DNA of 64,000 bases, taken from positions 2,501-66,500 of the forward strand of contig RPFO01001753.1 in NCBI GenBank assembly GCA_009746045.1, read 5' to 3'. The DNA comes from Mesostigma viride. Its lineage: Eukaryota; Streptophyta; Mesostigmatophyceae; Mesostigmatales; Mesostigmataceae. Each line of letters starts with the position of its first letter. The first letter of the stretch is position 1. The notes beneath the pieces are model-generated. The model was given only the letters and a program-made list of their open reading frames with translations. It was not told the origin of the DNA and made no database searches. A program made the position numbers and the translations under genes. Shown in pieces: positions 47,001-58,322 of the stretch.

Positions 47001-50000
47001 TGTTGTATCGGTATCATATCCCCCCCCGGTATCATATCCCCGCCATGTCCTTGTCTTATGGTCGCTGTTGTATTGGTATCATATCCCCCCCCCGGTATCA
47101 TATCCCCGCCATGTCCTTGTCTTATGGTCGCTGTTGTATTGGTATCATATCCCCCCCCCGGTATCATATCCCCGCCATGTCCTTGTCTTATGGTCGCTGT
47201 TGTATCGGTATCATATCCCCCCCCCCCGGTATCATATCCCCGCCATGTCCTTGTCTTATGGTCGCTGTTGTATCGGTATCATATCCCCCCCCCGGTATCA
47301 TATCCCCGCCATGTCCTTGTCTTATGGTCGCTGTTGTATCGGTATCATATCCCCCCCCCGGTATCATATCCCCGCCATGTCCTTGTCTTATGGTCGCTGT
47401 TGTATCGGTATCATATCCCCCCCCCGGTATCATATCCCCGCCATGTCCTTGTCTTATGGTCGCTGTTGTATTGGTATCATATCCCCCCCCCGGTATCATA
47501 TCCCCGCCATGTCCTTGTCTTATGGTCGCTGTTGTATTGGTATCATATCCCCCCCCCGGTATCATATCCCCGCCATGTCCTTGTCTTATGGTCGCTGTTG
47601 TATCGGTATCATATCCCCCCCCCGGTATCATATCCCCGCCATGTCCTTGTCTTATGGTCGCTGTTGTATCGGTATCATATCCCCCCCCCCGGTATCATAT
47701 CCCGCCATGTCCTTGTCTTATGGTCGCTGTTGTATTGGTATCATATCCCCCCCCCCGGTATCATATCCCCGCCATGTCCTTGTCTTATGGTCGCTGTTGT
47801 ATTGGTATCATATCCCCCCCCCGGTATCATATCCCCGCGATGTCCTTGTCTTATGGTCGCTGTTGTATCGGTATCATATCCCCCCCCCCGGTATCATATC
47901 CCCGCCATGTCCTTGTCTTATGGTCGCTGTTGTATTGGTATCATATCCCCCCCCCCGGTATCATATCCCCGCCATGTCCTTGTCTTATGGTCGCTGTTGT
48001 ATTGGTATCATATCCCCGCCATGTCCTTGTCTTATGGTCGCTGTTGTATTGGTATCATATCCCCGCCATGTCCTTGTCTTATGGTCGCTGTTGTATTGGT
48101 ATCATATCCCCGCCATGTCCTTGTCTTATGGTCGCTGTTGTATTGGTATCATATCCCCCCCCCCGGTATCATATCCCCGCCATGTCCTTGTCTTATGGTC
48201 GCTGTTGTATTGGTATCATATCCCCCCCCCGGTATCATATCCCCGCGATGTCCTTGTCTTATGGTTGCTGTTGTATTGGTATCATATCCCCGCCATGTCC
48301 TTGTCTTATGGTCGCTGTTGTATTGGTATCATATCCCCCCCCCGGTATCATATCCCCGCCATGTCCTTGTCTTATGGTCGCTGTTGTATCGGTATCATAT
48401 CCCCCCCCCCGGTATCATATCCCCGCCATGTCCTTGTCTTATGGTCGCTGTTGTATCGGTATCATATCCCCCCCCCGGTATCATATCCCCGCCATGTCCT
48501 TGTCTTATGGTCGCTGTTGTATTGGTATCATATCCCCGCCATGTCCTTGTCTTATGGTCGCTGTTGTATTGGTATCATATCCCCCCCCCGGTATCATATC
48601 CCCGCCATGTCCTTGTCTTATGGTCGCTGTTGTATCGGTATCATATCCCCCCCCCCGGTATCATATCCCCGCCATGTCCTTGTCTTATGATCGCTGTTGT
48701 ATTGGTATCATATCCCCGCCATGTCCTTGTCTTATGATCGCTGTTGTATCGGTATCATATCCCCCCCCCCCCCCCCCGGTATCATATCCCCCCTCGCAGG
48801 CAACAACGCGTTCAACCAGGGCAAGTTTGAGCAGGCCGTGGCCGACTACAGCGCTGCGCTGGCCGCCGGGTGGGCCGACCCCCAGTTCAACGCGATCGTG
48901 GCCTGCAACCGCGCGGCGGCGCACGCGGCCATGGGTCGCACGATGGACGCGCTGGCGGATTGCAACGCGGCGCTGGGGTGGGACAAGGGGTACGCGCGCG
49001 CGAGGCAGCGGCGCGCGGAGCTGTTCTTCAAGGTGGGTCACTCGCTGTTTATCGTGGGGTTCAGCTTTGTGGTGTTTAGTGTAGTGTTGGTGTGGTGTAG
49101 TGTTCTTGAAGGGGTATGCATGCGCACGTGCGCGAGGCAGTGGCGCGCTGAGCAGTGCTTCGAGGTCGGTGCTCGCAGGTGTTGTTGCATGCGGATGGAG
49201 GTACGCAATCTGATTCTTCCAAGGGGTCGCCCCCGTGATGCCTGGCTTGCATGGCCACATTCGCTCATTCGCTTGTGTGGTGAAATACACTATGTGCTCG
49301 TTTGGTCGATGGTCGATGGGTACGCTCACACCGGCAGTGGCATGCTGCGCTGCCCTTTAGCACGCGGATCTCAAAACAAAGTGCCAAGTTTCCTTTTTCT
49401 AAGTGGGGGGATTCCTCTCGCTCCATCGCTCGCTCGCAGGCTGTCTACATCTCTCGCTCGCTTCATATCACTGCACTACCTCATCGCTTATCCCATGTGC
49501 TTATATAGTCTATGTCGACCTCGTTGCTCTTGGTCCTTTTCCTTGTCTCCCGTGCAGATCGGCGACTCCTCTCCTCCTCTCGCTCGCTCAAGGACCCTTG
49601 CTTAGTGTCGCTAACATCGCTGGTACTCGTTTCCTCTTTCTTTACTCCCAATGCTTCATCCTTTCCCTCGGCCTTTGATCGGCGTCGTCTTTCACTTGCT
49701 TGATGTCCACTATCTGTGCTTGTTTCCTCCTCCTTGGTCTTGATGTCTTTTCCTCTCGTGCAGATCGGCGACTTCTCTCGCTCGCTCAAGGACCTTGAAT
49801 GGCTGGCGGCCAACGCGGGCGCGCCGATCTCGGTCGAGCTGGAGACGAAGCTGGGGGACGCGCGGCGACACGTGAGTATTTATAGTATTGATTGGATGCA
49901 CATCATGGACGCTTACAAGTCACTATTTGATCACATTTATGTTTACAAGCACGTGCCTGGACACCAAGTGGGGCGACGCGCGGCGACACATGTGCACACT

Positions 50001-51629
50001 GCCTTGTGTCTGCGTACTGATTGCACGCGCATGTGCGTGCCTCGCGCCTGTTTTCATCGGTTGGGGGGCCAAGGGGAGCGACGCGTGCTTGTGTCTAGGC
50101 ATCCCTCCCTGCATGCTTTCTTTTCAGCCTGTCATACTGGGTACTGCCATGTCTCATTTTGGCTGCACTGTCCTCTCCTGTCGCAGGTTCTCATTTCGGC
50201 ACCGCTTTGGGTTCTCATTTTTTACCCTCACGTCTCGTTTGCTTCTTGCCATTTTTGGCCACGCTGCCCCCCACCCCACCCCCCTCGATTGCCTCTTGCC
50301 ATTTTTGGCCATGCTCCCCCTTCCCCTCGCCCTCGGTTGCTTGTTGCCATTTTTGGTTATGCCTCCCCCTCCCCCACCCACACCCACCCACCCACCCACC
50401 CACCCACCCACCCACCCACCCACCCACCCACCCACCCACCCACCCACCCACCCACCCACCCACCCACCCACCCACCCACCCACCCACTCACCCACGCCGC
50501 TGCCTCTTTGGTGGCGTGTGGCCACAGGTGCGTCGCAACACCCCCATGGATTTGTACGCGGTTCTCTGTGTGCAACACAACGGCACGCCTGCCGACATCA
50601 AGGCCGCATACAGGTGGGTAGCTACAAGCGCAATACAGTCACAATGTGGGTGCTTGGTGGTTACTGTTCCTGGAACTATGCACAGTTGCACACACATGGG
50701 CAGGGGCAGCGGCAGGGGCGGGGACCGGGGGCTTGGGCGGGGGCGGGGCTGGTTGCACTGGTGGTGGCTGGTTGGCGCCATGATAGGAACGCCGGCCAAG
50801 GCCAGTGCCGCGGCGAGGTGGGATCTTTTGTTTATTTCGACAGGCCCACGCGTGTGTACTGATGGGATTTTCTCCCTACTCAGACAAGAGTAGTTTCCTC
50901 CCATGCCTGGCCTTTGCAGCAAGCAACCCTTGGACGTCACCATCAGGCGGGTACTGGCTAGGGCTGTGCCGCAAATCTGTCAGGAGTAGGATCTTCTCAC
51001 ACGCCATGCAAGGGCAGGAAATGTTTGCCATGGACGATGCTCGCGGGATATGTGCGCCAGCATACCTGGACGGTCCAAGCAATTGTAAACACGCATATCA
51101 CATGCTACCCCTAAATTTACCCAAAAGTGAATATCCTACAACCTATAAACTGCAGGTCCAAGCTGTGGTGAGCATGCATATCACACGCTACCGCTAAACC
51201 CAAAGGTACATATCCCAGAACTAAAGACGCAATGCAGGGTGAGACAAGAAGGGCATGGATGGAAGGTGGGGTGAATAGAAATGGGTATCACACGATTGGG
51301 ATGATAGAGGATGGGATTGACACTGGCGGGTGGGTCGCGCGCTTTTATTTATCGATCAAGGTGGGATGACATTAGGGTTGGCAGTTTACATCCCCCACTT
51401 GCAGGTTGTTGCTTGGAATGTATTAAAAACCGTATACCCCTTCTCTGGGATATGTGTTACATATCCTCCCCACGGAGGCATGTTATTAAGTAATTAATCA
51501 GGGTTGGATGAACCAAGGCTGGGGTATGTCCAAAGATTTCCGAAGGGCTCCAACTCACATGCATCTCATCCCACTTACTTGGCTCATTGCTTCCCTGCCC
51601 CCAAACCCAACGCGACACTGCCCCCGCCA

Positions 51630-51664
<35 letters not shown>

Positions 51665-51874
51665 AGGAAGCTGGCGCTGCGCCACCACCCCGACAAGGCC
51701 AAGGAGGGCGAGCGCGAGGGCGCAGAGCTGCTCTTCAAGCACATCGGCCACGCCTACACCGTGCTGTCTGACCCGGAGCAGCGACAAAAGTACAACTTCA
51801 AGATGCTAGGCCAGAATCGCATGCTTGGGCGCGCCATGTCCTTCCCTAGCTACGTCCACCAGACATTTTATTGA
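36090..51874 (+). CDS. Giant coiled-coil, TPR and J-domain co-chaperone (5' end missing)
   Basis: Visible exons: 36090-38056, 38446-39369, 40993-41256, 42452-44573, 48800-49032, 49764-49871, 50528-50613, 51667-51874. Phases agree throughout and give 1,970 residues ending in TGA. Order: Gly/Ser/Ala-rich N-terminal half with an acidic Asp/Tyr/Glu block, coiled-coil segments (ENRRLLSRLCAVEEQLSE; exon 40993-41256; start and end of exon 42452-44573), TPR motifs (NNAFNQGKFEQAVADYSAAL ... CNRAAAHAAMG), then a C-terminal J domain with the HPD triad. The C-terminal 230 residues match the layout of plant TPR-DnaJ proteins (Arabidopsis At2g41520/At5g12430 type), where the J domain stimulates Hsp70 ATPase and the TPR binds clients or chaperones. 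Whether the first two exons belong to the same gene rests on phase alone. Confidence 0.75.
39508..40157. mobile_element. TIR element packed with a (CATA)n/(CATG)n microsatellite
   Basis: Perfect 24-bp terminal inverted repeats: GGCGGAGCCAATTTTCGGAA with GAAC at 39508-39531, and the inverse at 40134-40157. Between them about 480 bp is tetranucleotide CATA with two blocks of CATG (39612-40094); only about 80 and 40 bp of unique sequence remain at the ends. It lies in the intron after 39369. The ORFs of MYVC/IHTY repeats are artefacts. No clear target-site duplication is seen. Confidence 0.8.
45755..48790. repeat. 3-kb minisatellite, ~66-bp unit, about 45-50 copies
   Basis: The unit contains CCGCCATGTCCTTGTCTTAT, GGTCGCTGTTGTAT(C/T)GGTA, TCATAT, a C-run of variable length and GGTATCATATCC. 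Some units lack the C-run and second TATCATAT (about 50 bp). Copies are very similar, so the array is young or homogenised. It fills the intron before 48800, and its last unit forms the pyrimidine tract of that acceptor. The 1,135-, 830- and 792-codon ORFs across it are artefacts. Confidence 0.97.
48800..51874 (+). CDS. TPR-J gene: TPR and J-domain exons
   Basis: Exon 48800-49032 completes a Gly codon split with 44573 and carries two TPR helical hairpins. Exon 49764-49871 (IGDFSRSLKDLEWLAANAG) is the third. Exon 50528-50613 begins the J domain (NTPMDLYAVLCVQHNGTPAD, IKAAY). Exon 51667-51874 continues with R-KLALRHHPDKAKEG, HPD at 51686-51694, then LLFKHIGHAYTVLSDPEQRQ and KYNF, and a tail of about 24 residues. 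All J-domain landmarks are present, so the protein should be able to act on Hsp70. Confidence 0.9.
50381..50487. repeat. (CCCA)n microsatellite in TPR-J intron
   Basis: A nearly pure run of about 26 units just upstream of the acceptor at 50527. Confidence 0.95.
51390..51505 (+). mobile_element. Retroposon 3' end, family shared with 62.1-62.24 kb
   Basis: It shares GGAATGTATTA, CCCCTTCTCTGGG, TATGTG and a terminal hairpin (CATATCCTCCCCACGGAGGC) with 62110-62235, followed by TAATTAAT-type DNA. It is a short non-coding 3' end in the last TPR-J intron, on the gene's sense strand. Confidence 0.55.
51633..51662. repeat. (CA)n at the acceptor of the last TPR-J exon
   Basis: About 15 CA units end four bases before the AG at 51666, taking the place of a normal pyrimidine tract. 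Confidence 0.9.
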
Positions 51875-53858
51875 CTTGCTGTGGGCACCCGGCACACTGT
51901 ACCAGGCCTTTTATAAATCAGCCATGGGCACGCTGTACTGTACCATACCATTCCTCAAACAGATCAGTTACATCTGCATGCTGCACCCTACGGGTGTCCT
52001 GGCTGCTGGCAAGATGGATGGAAGAACTCTTAGCCAATATCCAGCCACTGATTGCCAGCCTTTTGGACTAAAAAAATAATGCTAGCTGTGCCGGCTTCCT
52101 TTATTGGGGGAGGCCGGGGGGGGCATCGACAGGGCTACCGTCTGGTCGGGCGGCAACGGGGCTAGTATAGAACAGAACACGACAGCTGTCACTGGCCGGA
52201 CCATAATCGGAAAGCACACGGCAGCACAAGGACACCTAAGCGAGTGCCGCCGATCAGGTTCCATCCCCGCACGAATCTCACCATACTCCATGTTGAGTTC
52301 CGCTGCAAGTTGCTTTGAATGGCAGAGATCTGGCATTTGCAGGAGGATGCGGAAGCATCACAGATTGTGACCCTTTTTTTTATTTTTATCAATTTATCAA
52401 CAGGCTATGGTCGTGTGTGCACACCTGATTAAAAGATTTTAATTCACGCATAGACTGTGTCACGTGAGCATCACTCCTCAGTGGGATAGAAATGGAATGG
52501 GATGTTCGACTTTATCTAGCTTCTGGTTGTAGGGTTGCGGGCACCTCGGCCCAAATCACTAGTTTTTCCGAAGTAGCTGGCCGGTCACACGCGTGTTACT
52601 CAGTAACGGTTACCACCACCGACTTGGAGTCGGTACATGTCCTTCATAGCTACCTGCCATCTAGTTTGCGAGTCATCTGCCCCAAGATCACATATAGGCT
52701 GGGAGACTGCTCGGGCGTGAGCCTGTTCTTTCTAGGTTTCACGGGAGCATGATCGGTCTAATTAATTAATTTCTAGGTACGTAGCACATGTGAATGCCTA
52801 GCCTATCGCAGAAAGTCCAGGGGTGGCTGCACTATGCATGCCGCACAGTATGTGCTTGTGGTATTTAACGGTGCCGCCATGTGCAAGGTTCTTCTCATCT
52901 CCCGCGCGCGAGACTGTCTCCAGATAAATCCACTCTTCGCCTTTTGCTCTTGGTACTCTCGCTTGAGATCATGGTCGGCACGCCGAGTGGACTAAGTACG
53001 TGTTTCCAGTACCAGCTCTACACTGCATTATTTGCCCGTCGACCTTCGTCAAAACCTAATTAACCAAATGTGCTTCCGTCGGTGCGTTGCAGTACAGCTG
53101 TAGCTTCGTTGTCATAATTGCCAGTATTAGCAGCCCTGTTGCGCAGCTTTTGTTATTGCTTGTTATTGCAGCTTTTCGTTCGCTTACTTGTCACGTGAAA
53201 TAATTCTGTCAACAAAAGTGGAAAAGGCGTTGCAACCGGCATCAGCGGCCGTACCGGCCACTAGCCAGTACCTAGTACAAGTACACGTCGAAAGATTACT
53301 GTGGTGTGTGGACCGTACGTTGAAAGCTCGCGACACGAGCGGTTCCCAGGCCCGCCTGAACTTTGCGGCCGGAGCACGAAAATGGGTGAAAAAAACGGCG
53401 TATTTATGAACGGGCCTTCAATCGTGTATTTATGAAGGACCCCCGCCATATGGACCAACACGGCATGGGGGGCCATTATGGGCGCACATGCGCGTGGGCG
53501 CGCCACGTGGTAGGGCTAAGCCTTACTAATCTACATGCTACTGCTATATTCCCTAGACTGGGGTTGCTGGGGTGGCAGGCCTGCCACCCCAGCCGGCCGG
53601 GGGTGCCTGGCAGGGCTTGTGGTCGGCGTGGATGACATCCCCCCTCCAGTATACCGGTTTACCCCCGGCCTGCGCTCTGCCGGAGCTGGAGGTAGGTCGG
53701 CCATAGCTCGCGTTGTCGTTGTTGCTGGGCCAGCCAGGGTCAGGTCGCCCGGTCGTCCAGCGTGTAGGGAGTCCTCGAGGGCTTCTTCGGCGGGTTAAGG
53801 AACGACAGCTTATCCGCCATATACTTAAAGAGAGATATACTTAGAGACATATACTTAG
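51875..53858. other. Intergenic, gene-poor
   Basis: The first part is probably the 3' UTR of the TPR-J gene. A TAATTAATTAATT tract at 52760-52773 preceded by a CGGGAGCATG phrase may be another LINE 3' end. ORFs up to 88 codons carry no motif that I recognise. Confidence 0.35.
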
Positions 53859-54787
53859 AGAGAGGTCCCCAGTTCGATTCCGGTCGGATTCATTTGCAGA
53901 TCGCGTTTTCCGCGTTTTCCGCGGCCTGGCACTGAACGCAAAGGTTTTCACCTTTGCGGAGTGTCTGATCAGAATATACGCTTGGCTGATTTCGATAGTA
54001 CCGGCTACGTACGCCCCCTTCTACTAAAAAGAAGGATTCAGCCGTGTTCAGCCCGTCTCACGGTGCGAGACTGAACAAGTCTCGCGCGCAGACACGTGTG
54101 TAGTACTCCTACACACAGATCTCGAGTGATTTATCTAGTACCAAATCCGAAAGGCTTGCATCACTCCCCGGACAGGAGAACTTTTGCGGATGACTGTAGG
54201 TGTAAGTTGGCGATGCCATGGTAACCGGAGACGTCCGTCCTATAGTCAGCAAAATTGGTGCGAGAGGTCCCCAGTTCGATTCCGGTCGGATTCATTTGCA
54301 GATCGCGTTTTCCGCGTTTTCCGCGGCCTGGCACTGAACGCAAAGGTTTTCACCTTTGCGGAGTGTCTGATCAGAATATACGCTTGGCTGATTTCGATAG
54401 TACCGGCTACGCCCCCTTCTACTAAAAAGAAGGATTCAGCCGTGTTCAGCCCGTCTCACGGTGCGAGACTGAACAAGTCTCGCGTGCAGACACGTGTGTA
54501 GTACTCCTACACACAGATCTCGAGTGATTTATCTAGTACCAAATCCGAAAGGCTTGCATCACTCCCCGGACAGGAGAACGTTTGCGCCTTTGCGGATGAC
54601 TGTAGGTGTAAGTTGGCGATGCCATGGTAACCGGAGACGTCCGTCCTATAGTCAGCAAAATTGGTGCGAGAGGTCCCCAGTTCGATTCCGGTCGGATTCA
54701 TTTGCAGATCGCGTTTTCCGCGTTTTCCGCGGCCTGGCACTGCTGAACGCAAAGGTTTTCACCTTTGCGGAGTGTCTGATCAGAAAA
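53859..54787. repeat. Tandem ~404-bp repeat with a tRNA-like Pol III B box
   Basis: Just over two copies; the phrase GGTCCCCAGTTCGATTCCGG begins at 53864, 54266 and 54672 (periods 402 and 406). AGTTCGATTCC matches the B-box consensus at 10 of 11 positions, and the preceding TGCGAGAGGT resembles the anticodon-stem and variable-loop segment of a tRNA. A partial A-box-like GGTGTAAGTTGG lies about 70 bp upstream. This fits a tRNA-derived SINE head amplified in tandem. The first copy has a different left flank. Confidence 0.65.
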
Positions 54788-57700
54788 TTAAAGGTGAGGA
54801 GCACGGGGGCCGGGCCAGCCTTACCCCGCACACGGAAGGCGGGCAGCCGACCGGCGATGATCCGCAGCTCACCAGTGAGTTGCCGATGGGGGCAAGAATG
54901 CATCTCGCTTAAATGCCGTGAGAATAGTCGTCGAAGGTCTCATCTGCCGGCTGGTCGAAGTGCTTGACGATCGTGACATTGTGGCTGGCAGCGCTGGGTG
55001 CGGTCGGCCTCCTACTGAGCTAGCGCTCGCGGAGGTCGAGGGGCCCTTGTTGCTTAAGCAGTGCCGCGATGGTGGAGGTGGTGTGGTCAGGCTTGAGCGG
55101 GTCCGCCCAGGTCTGGGTGAGTGGGAGGGGCATCGTCGCCTGGGCCAGCGGGGGCTGGCTTGGCGGCAATCGGTCCGTCACCGCCTGGGCGGTGATGCCT
55201 GCGGTGTTTTCCATGCACTCGATGGCAATATATGGCCGGGTGTCCTTGAGGCGCTGGTCGATGTCGAGGAGCTGGGCTTAATTGAGTTAAGGCGGCGGTG
55301 GAGGTGGAGGTGGCGCAGTGGAGGTGGAGCCGGCAAGGAGGGTGGAGGTGGAGGTGACAGGGGTGGAAAGGTGAGGGAGCTCAGCAGCCAGCGTGCCGCC
55401 CATTGCCGCCACATCTGTGCACAGCGAGGGGGGTCCCGTGCTGCTCGAAAGCTTCCTTAACGAGGGTGTGGACGATGGTTTCGGTCGCGACGGTGGGAGG
55501 GGGGGCCCAGATCTCGGCGTTGAAGCGCCCGAGGAGGGAGCAGAGGGCGAAGCGCTGGAGCCCGGGGGGCGATTCGTGCGGAGAATAAGCAGGAGATCCT
55601 CGGCGGTGCAAGGAAGGCCGTTAATTGGCCAGCGGCCGCGGTTGTGGGAGATGAGGTGCGAGCACAGCTGGGCCGGCTACAAGGGTCGAGGCGTGCGTGC
55701 CAAAAAACACGTCTTCCATGATGAGGCTCCTAGCTTCGATTCCAGTAGCCATGGGCTTCGATTCCAGTAGCCATATGCGTTGATGTCAAAGGCGATCTCG
55801 TCCCAGTGCGGCTCGGCAGGGCGACTGCGCTTGGGCTCAGGCGATGCAGATGGCGAGGCATGCCCGGGGGCCGCTGGGCATGCAACCACCAGTGTGCGAC
55901 TAGTCTCACCGCTGCCTTCCGGACCTGCATGAGGGCGAAGCTGCCTAGCCGGAGCCGCAGACATAATTTTCAGGGCTTAGCGCAGCCACCAGGCTGCCGC
56001 GTTGCGTAGATGAGCGTTTGCTCGTCATATATTGCGTAATAGCTTCGGAAAATTATCAGTGTGCGGTGCGTCTTAGAAAGACAAAGCGATTGGATATTCA
56101 CGGCCGAATTTGGTGCCCAAACGTGAAAGTTATGAGCTCCGCCGTCAGCCATGGCTACCAGTCGTGGCTTGTGGCTCTCAGACCTGACGATATGTCCCCA
56201 TACACCGGCCACTCTAAGTACTGACTATCATTCACATTGCGCCACACATGCAGGCCTGCATGGCCAGCTGGTGCAGGTACAAGGTGTACTGACTGCCCAT
56301 CACAGTTGCCCCGCGCCTGACGGCTGGCGCACGTACAAGGTCTAGTGACGTACGTTAGAAGCTACCAAGGCCTGCACTCCAGAACCATGCACACTCAGCC
56401 TCGGCACAAAAAGGGCCAGTCGGTGCAGTACACTCGTGACAAGCGCTAGTCTTACGCTACCTACGGCAGGTCGATCCTCTTTGAGCCCGTCCACGCGTCA
56501 TATATAAAATGAGCGAAGCTCAACAACTGAAAACCTCTTCAGTGCTTTTTAAAGGATTAGCATAATCCTCTTCATGCATTGCCGCTTTTTTAAGAATAAG
56601 CATAATCCTCTTCATAGCTTTTTGCAGGATAAGCTTAATCCTCGTCCAAGTGCTCGACCTTGCCAAAGTAGCTTGGGTATCTGCGGCTTGAGCAGGCTGG
56701 CCGAACTGAACCCGCCAAGGGTTGTTCGCTCGTTTTAAAAGGTGAAAATGAGAGGTGGGGTCCTTTGCGGTAACGCCACCTTCATGACAGGCATGCGCAT
56801 GCAGCCAGCCGATTACAAAGATTGCAATGATGCTTTATGATGATCGAAAGGAACGTACAAACAATTCATTCCATAACATTTGACAAATAACAATGAATGC
56901 CGAGTTGGGCTGCCGCAATTGTAAGAGTAACTGTCACCGTCATGAGACCCATCGATATCACAACAGCTAGACCGACCATGATGCCACTGTGGCGCAACGG
57001 TGTTTACTGTGCGTACGCATAATCAATGTCAACTACGTGACTCTGCGCTGTCCCAGCTACAGGCACGCTGGCCAACGACGAACCAGTCCTTTCCCGGGAC
57101 TGTTCCCGAGTCCGACCGTTTCTCGTCCACAATGCAAACAACATCCCTTAAACGGATCAAACCACTATCAGCCTTATCAACCATCGTCATGGCAATGACA
57201 TGCAACCACTCACGGGGGCTGCTCCGGGCTGTTCGATAAGTTCAACCCCATGAAGACAACTCAACAGTTGTGAGGAAGAGAAACGAGCGAACGACGACCT
57301 GCATGGCCGAGGCTCGCTCCCTTTAGCCATTTCCAAAAGTGCTGCTGACGCAAGTGAATCCCGCGCCATAGCACTAGCTGTCAAACCTGGCTACGTGCGC
57401 GCCAAACTATGTGCGCATTTCCCAGCAATACGACAAATTGTATGTGCTGCCAATCCTGCCTGCTTGTCACAACGCATTTCAGGCTTTGGCGCGCTCAGGC
57501 TATGAGCGACGCGTGCCAGTGCGCATCAGCAATACATTAATCACGAGCAGTCATCATAACATTTAATGACTGTGCCGTCCGATATCTACCAACAGTAGAA
57601 TGAACATACTACAAAAGTAAATATTCAGCCACATGGTTCGTAGAGCCGGGTACTAGCATACGGCGCGGCGCTTCACCGGCCGGTACCCAGACTTGAACAA

Positions 57701-58100
57701 ATCCAAGCCAAACGGCTACCGCCGGACCAAACCAATGGAACTGCATGAACCGGACGTACAGGATTCGGTGAACAGCCGTTTTTCGAGTGCACCGACGTAA
57801 ATGATCACGGACGTGACAATATGGCTAGTATCGGCAGGTGTAATGGCCCCCTTGGTACGCATCGGGGCCAAAGTCGCGGAAAGACAACTCTTGTCATATG
57901 GGTCGTTAGCAATGCAACATGCCGCATGCATGCCCCGTGACTTTTGAAAGGAGGGGTTTGATTTGTTGATCGCTGCGACACAATTACTTGATCGCAAAAC
58001 GATTGCCAGATAGTGTGAATTACTAATATGCTCCCTCTGGGCTGGGCAAGCCACAGACACACATCACGTACGTTGATGGCCTGCATTCTGGATCACCTGG
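54788..58100. other. Gene-poor region with unassigned minus-strand ORFs
   Basis: Minus ORFs at 55677-55964 (GETSRTLVVACPAAPGHAS) and 55381-55611 (RFALCSLLGRFNAEIWAPPP) are adjacent, GC-rich and could be pieces of one mobile-element or host ORF; I recognise neither. From 56 to 58.1 kb I see no gene, RNA or element. Confidence 0.3.
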
Positions 58101-58322
58101 GTCTGGTCATTTACCAGTACCATTTACTTATCGTTGTGCGCCATGCCTCGATGGCCTCATGGCACGCTCCAAGTCCACCCGTGTCCACCAACCTCTTGGT
58201 TGTCCCACTAAAATTATCGATTTCCACATACCACACCGAACCCACAATACTGACCCCCGTTGGGGCAAAACATGCCCTGGGCTGCACGGGCTGCCACCCC
58301 CTGTGCCTTCCACGCCCGAAGC

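Noticed and set aside
45677-49084. 1,135-, 830- and 792-codon ORFs over the 45.7-48.8 kb region
   Set aside because: They read through a minisatellite in three overlapping frames of one strand; only the last 233 bases overlap a real exon, in another frame.
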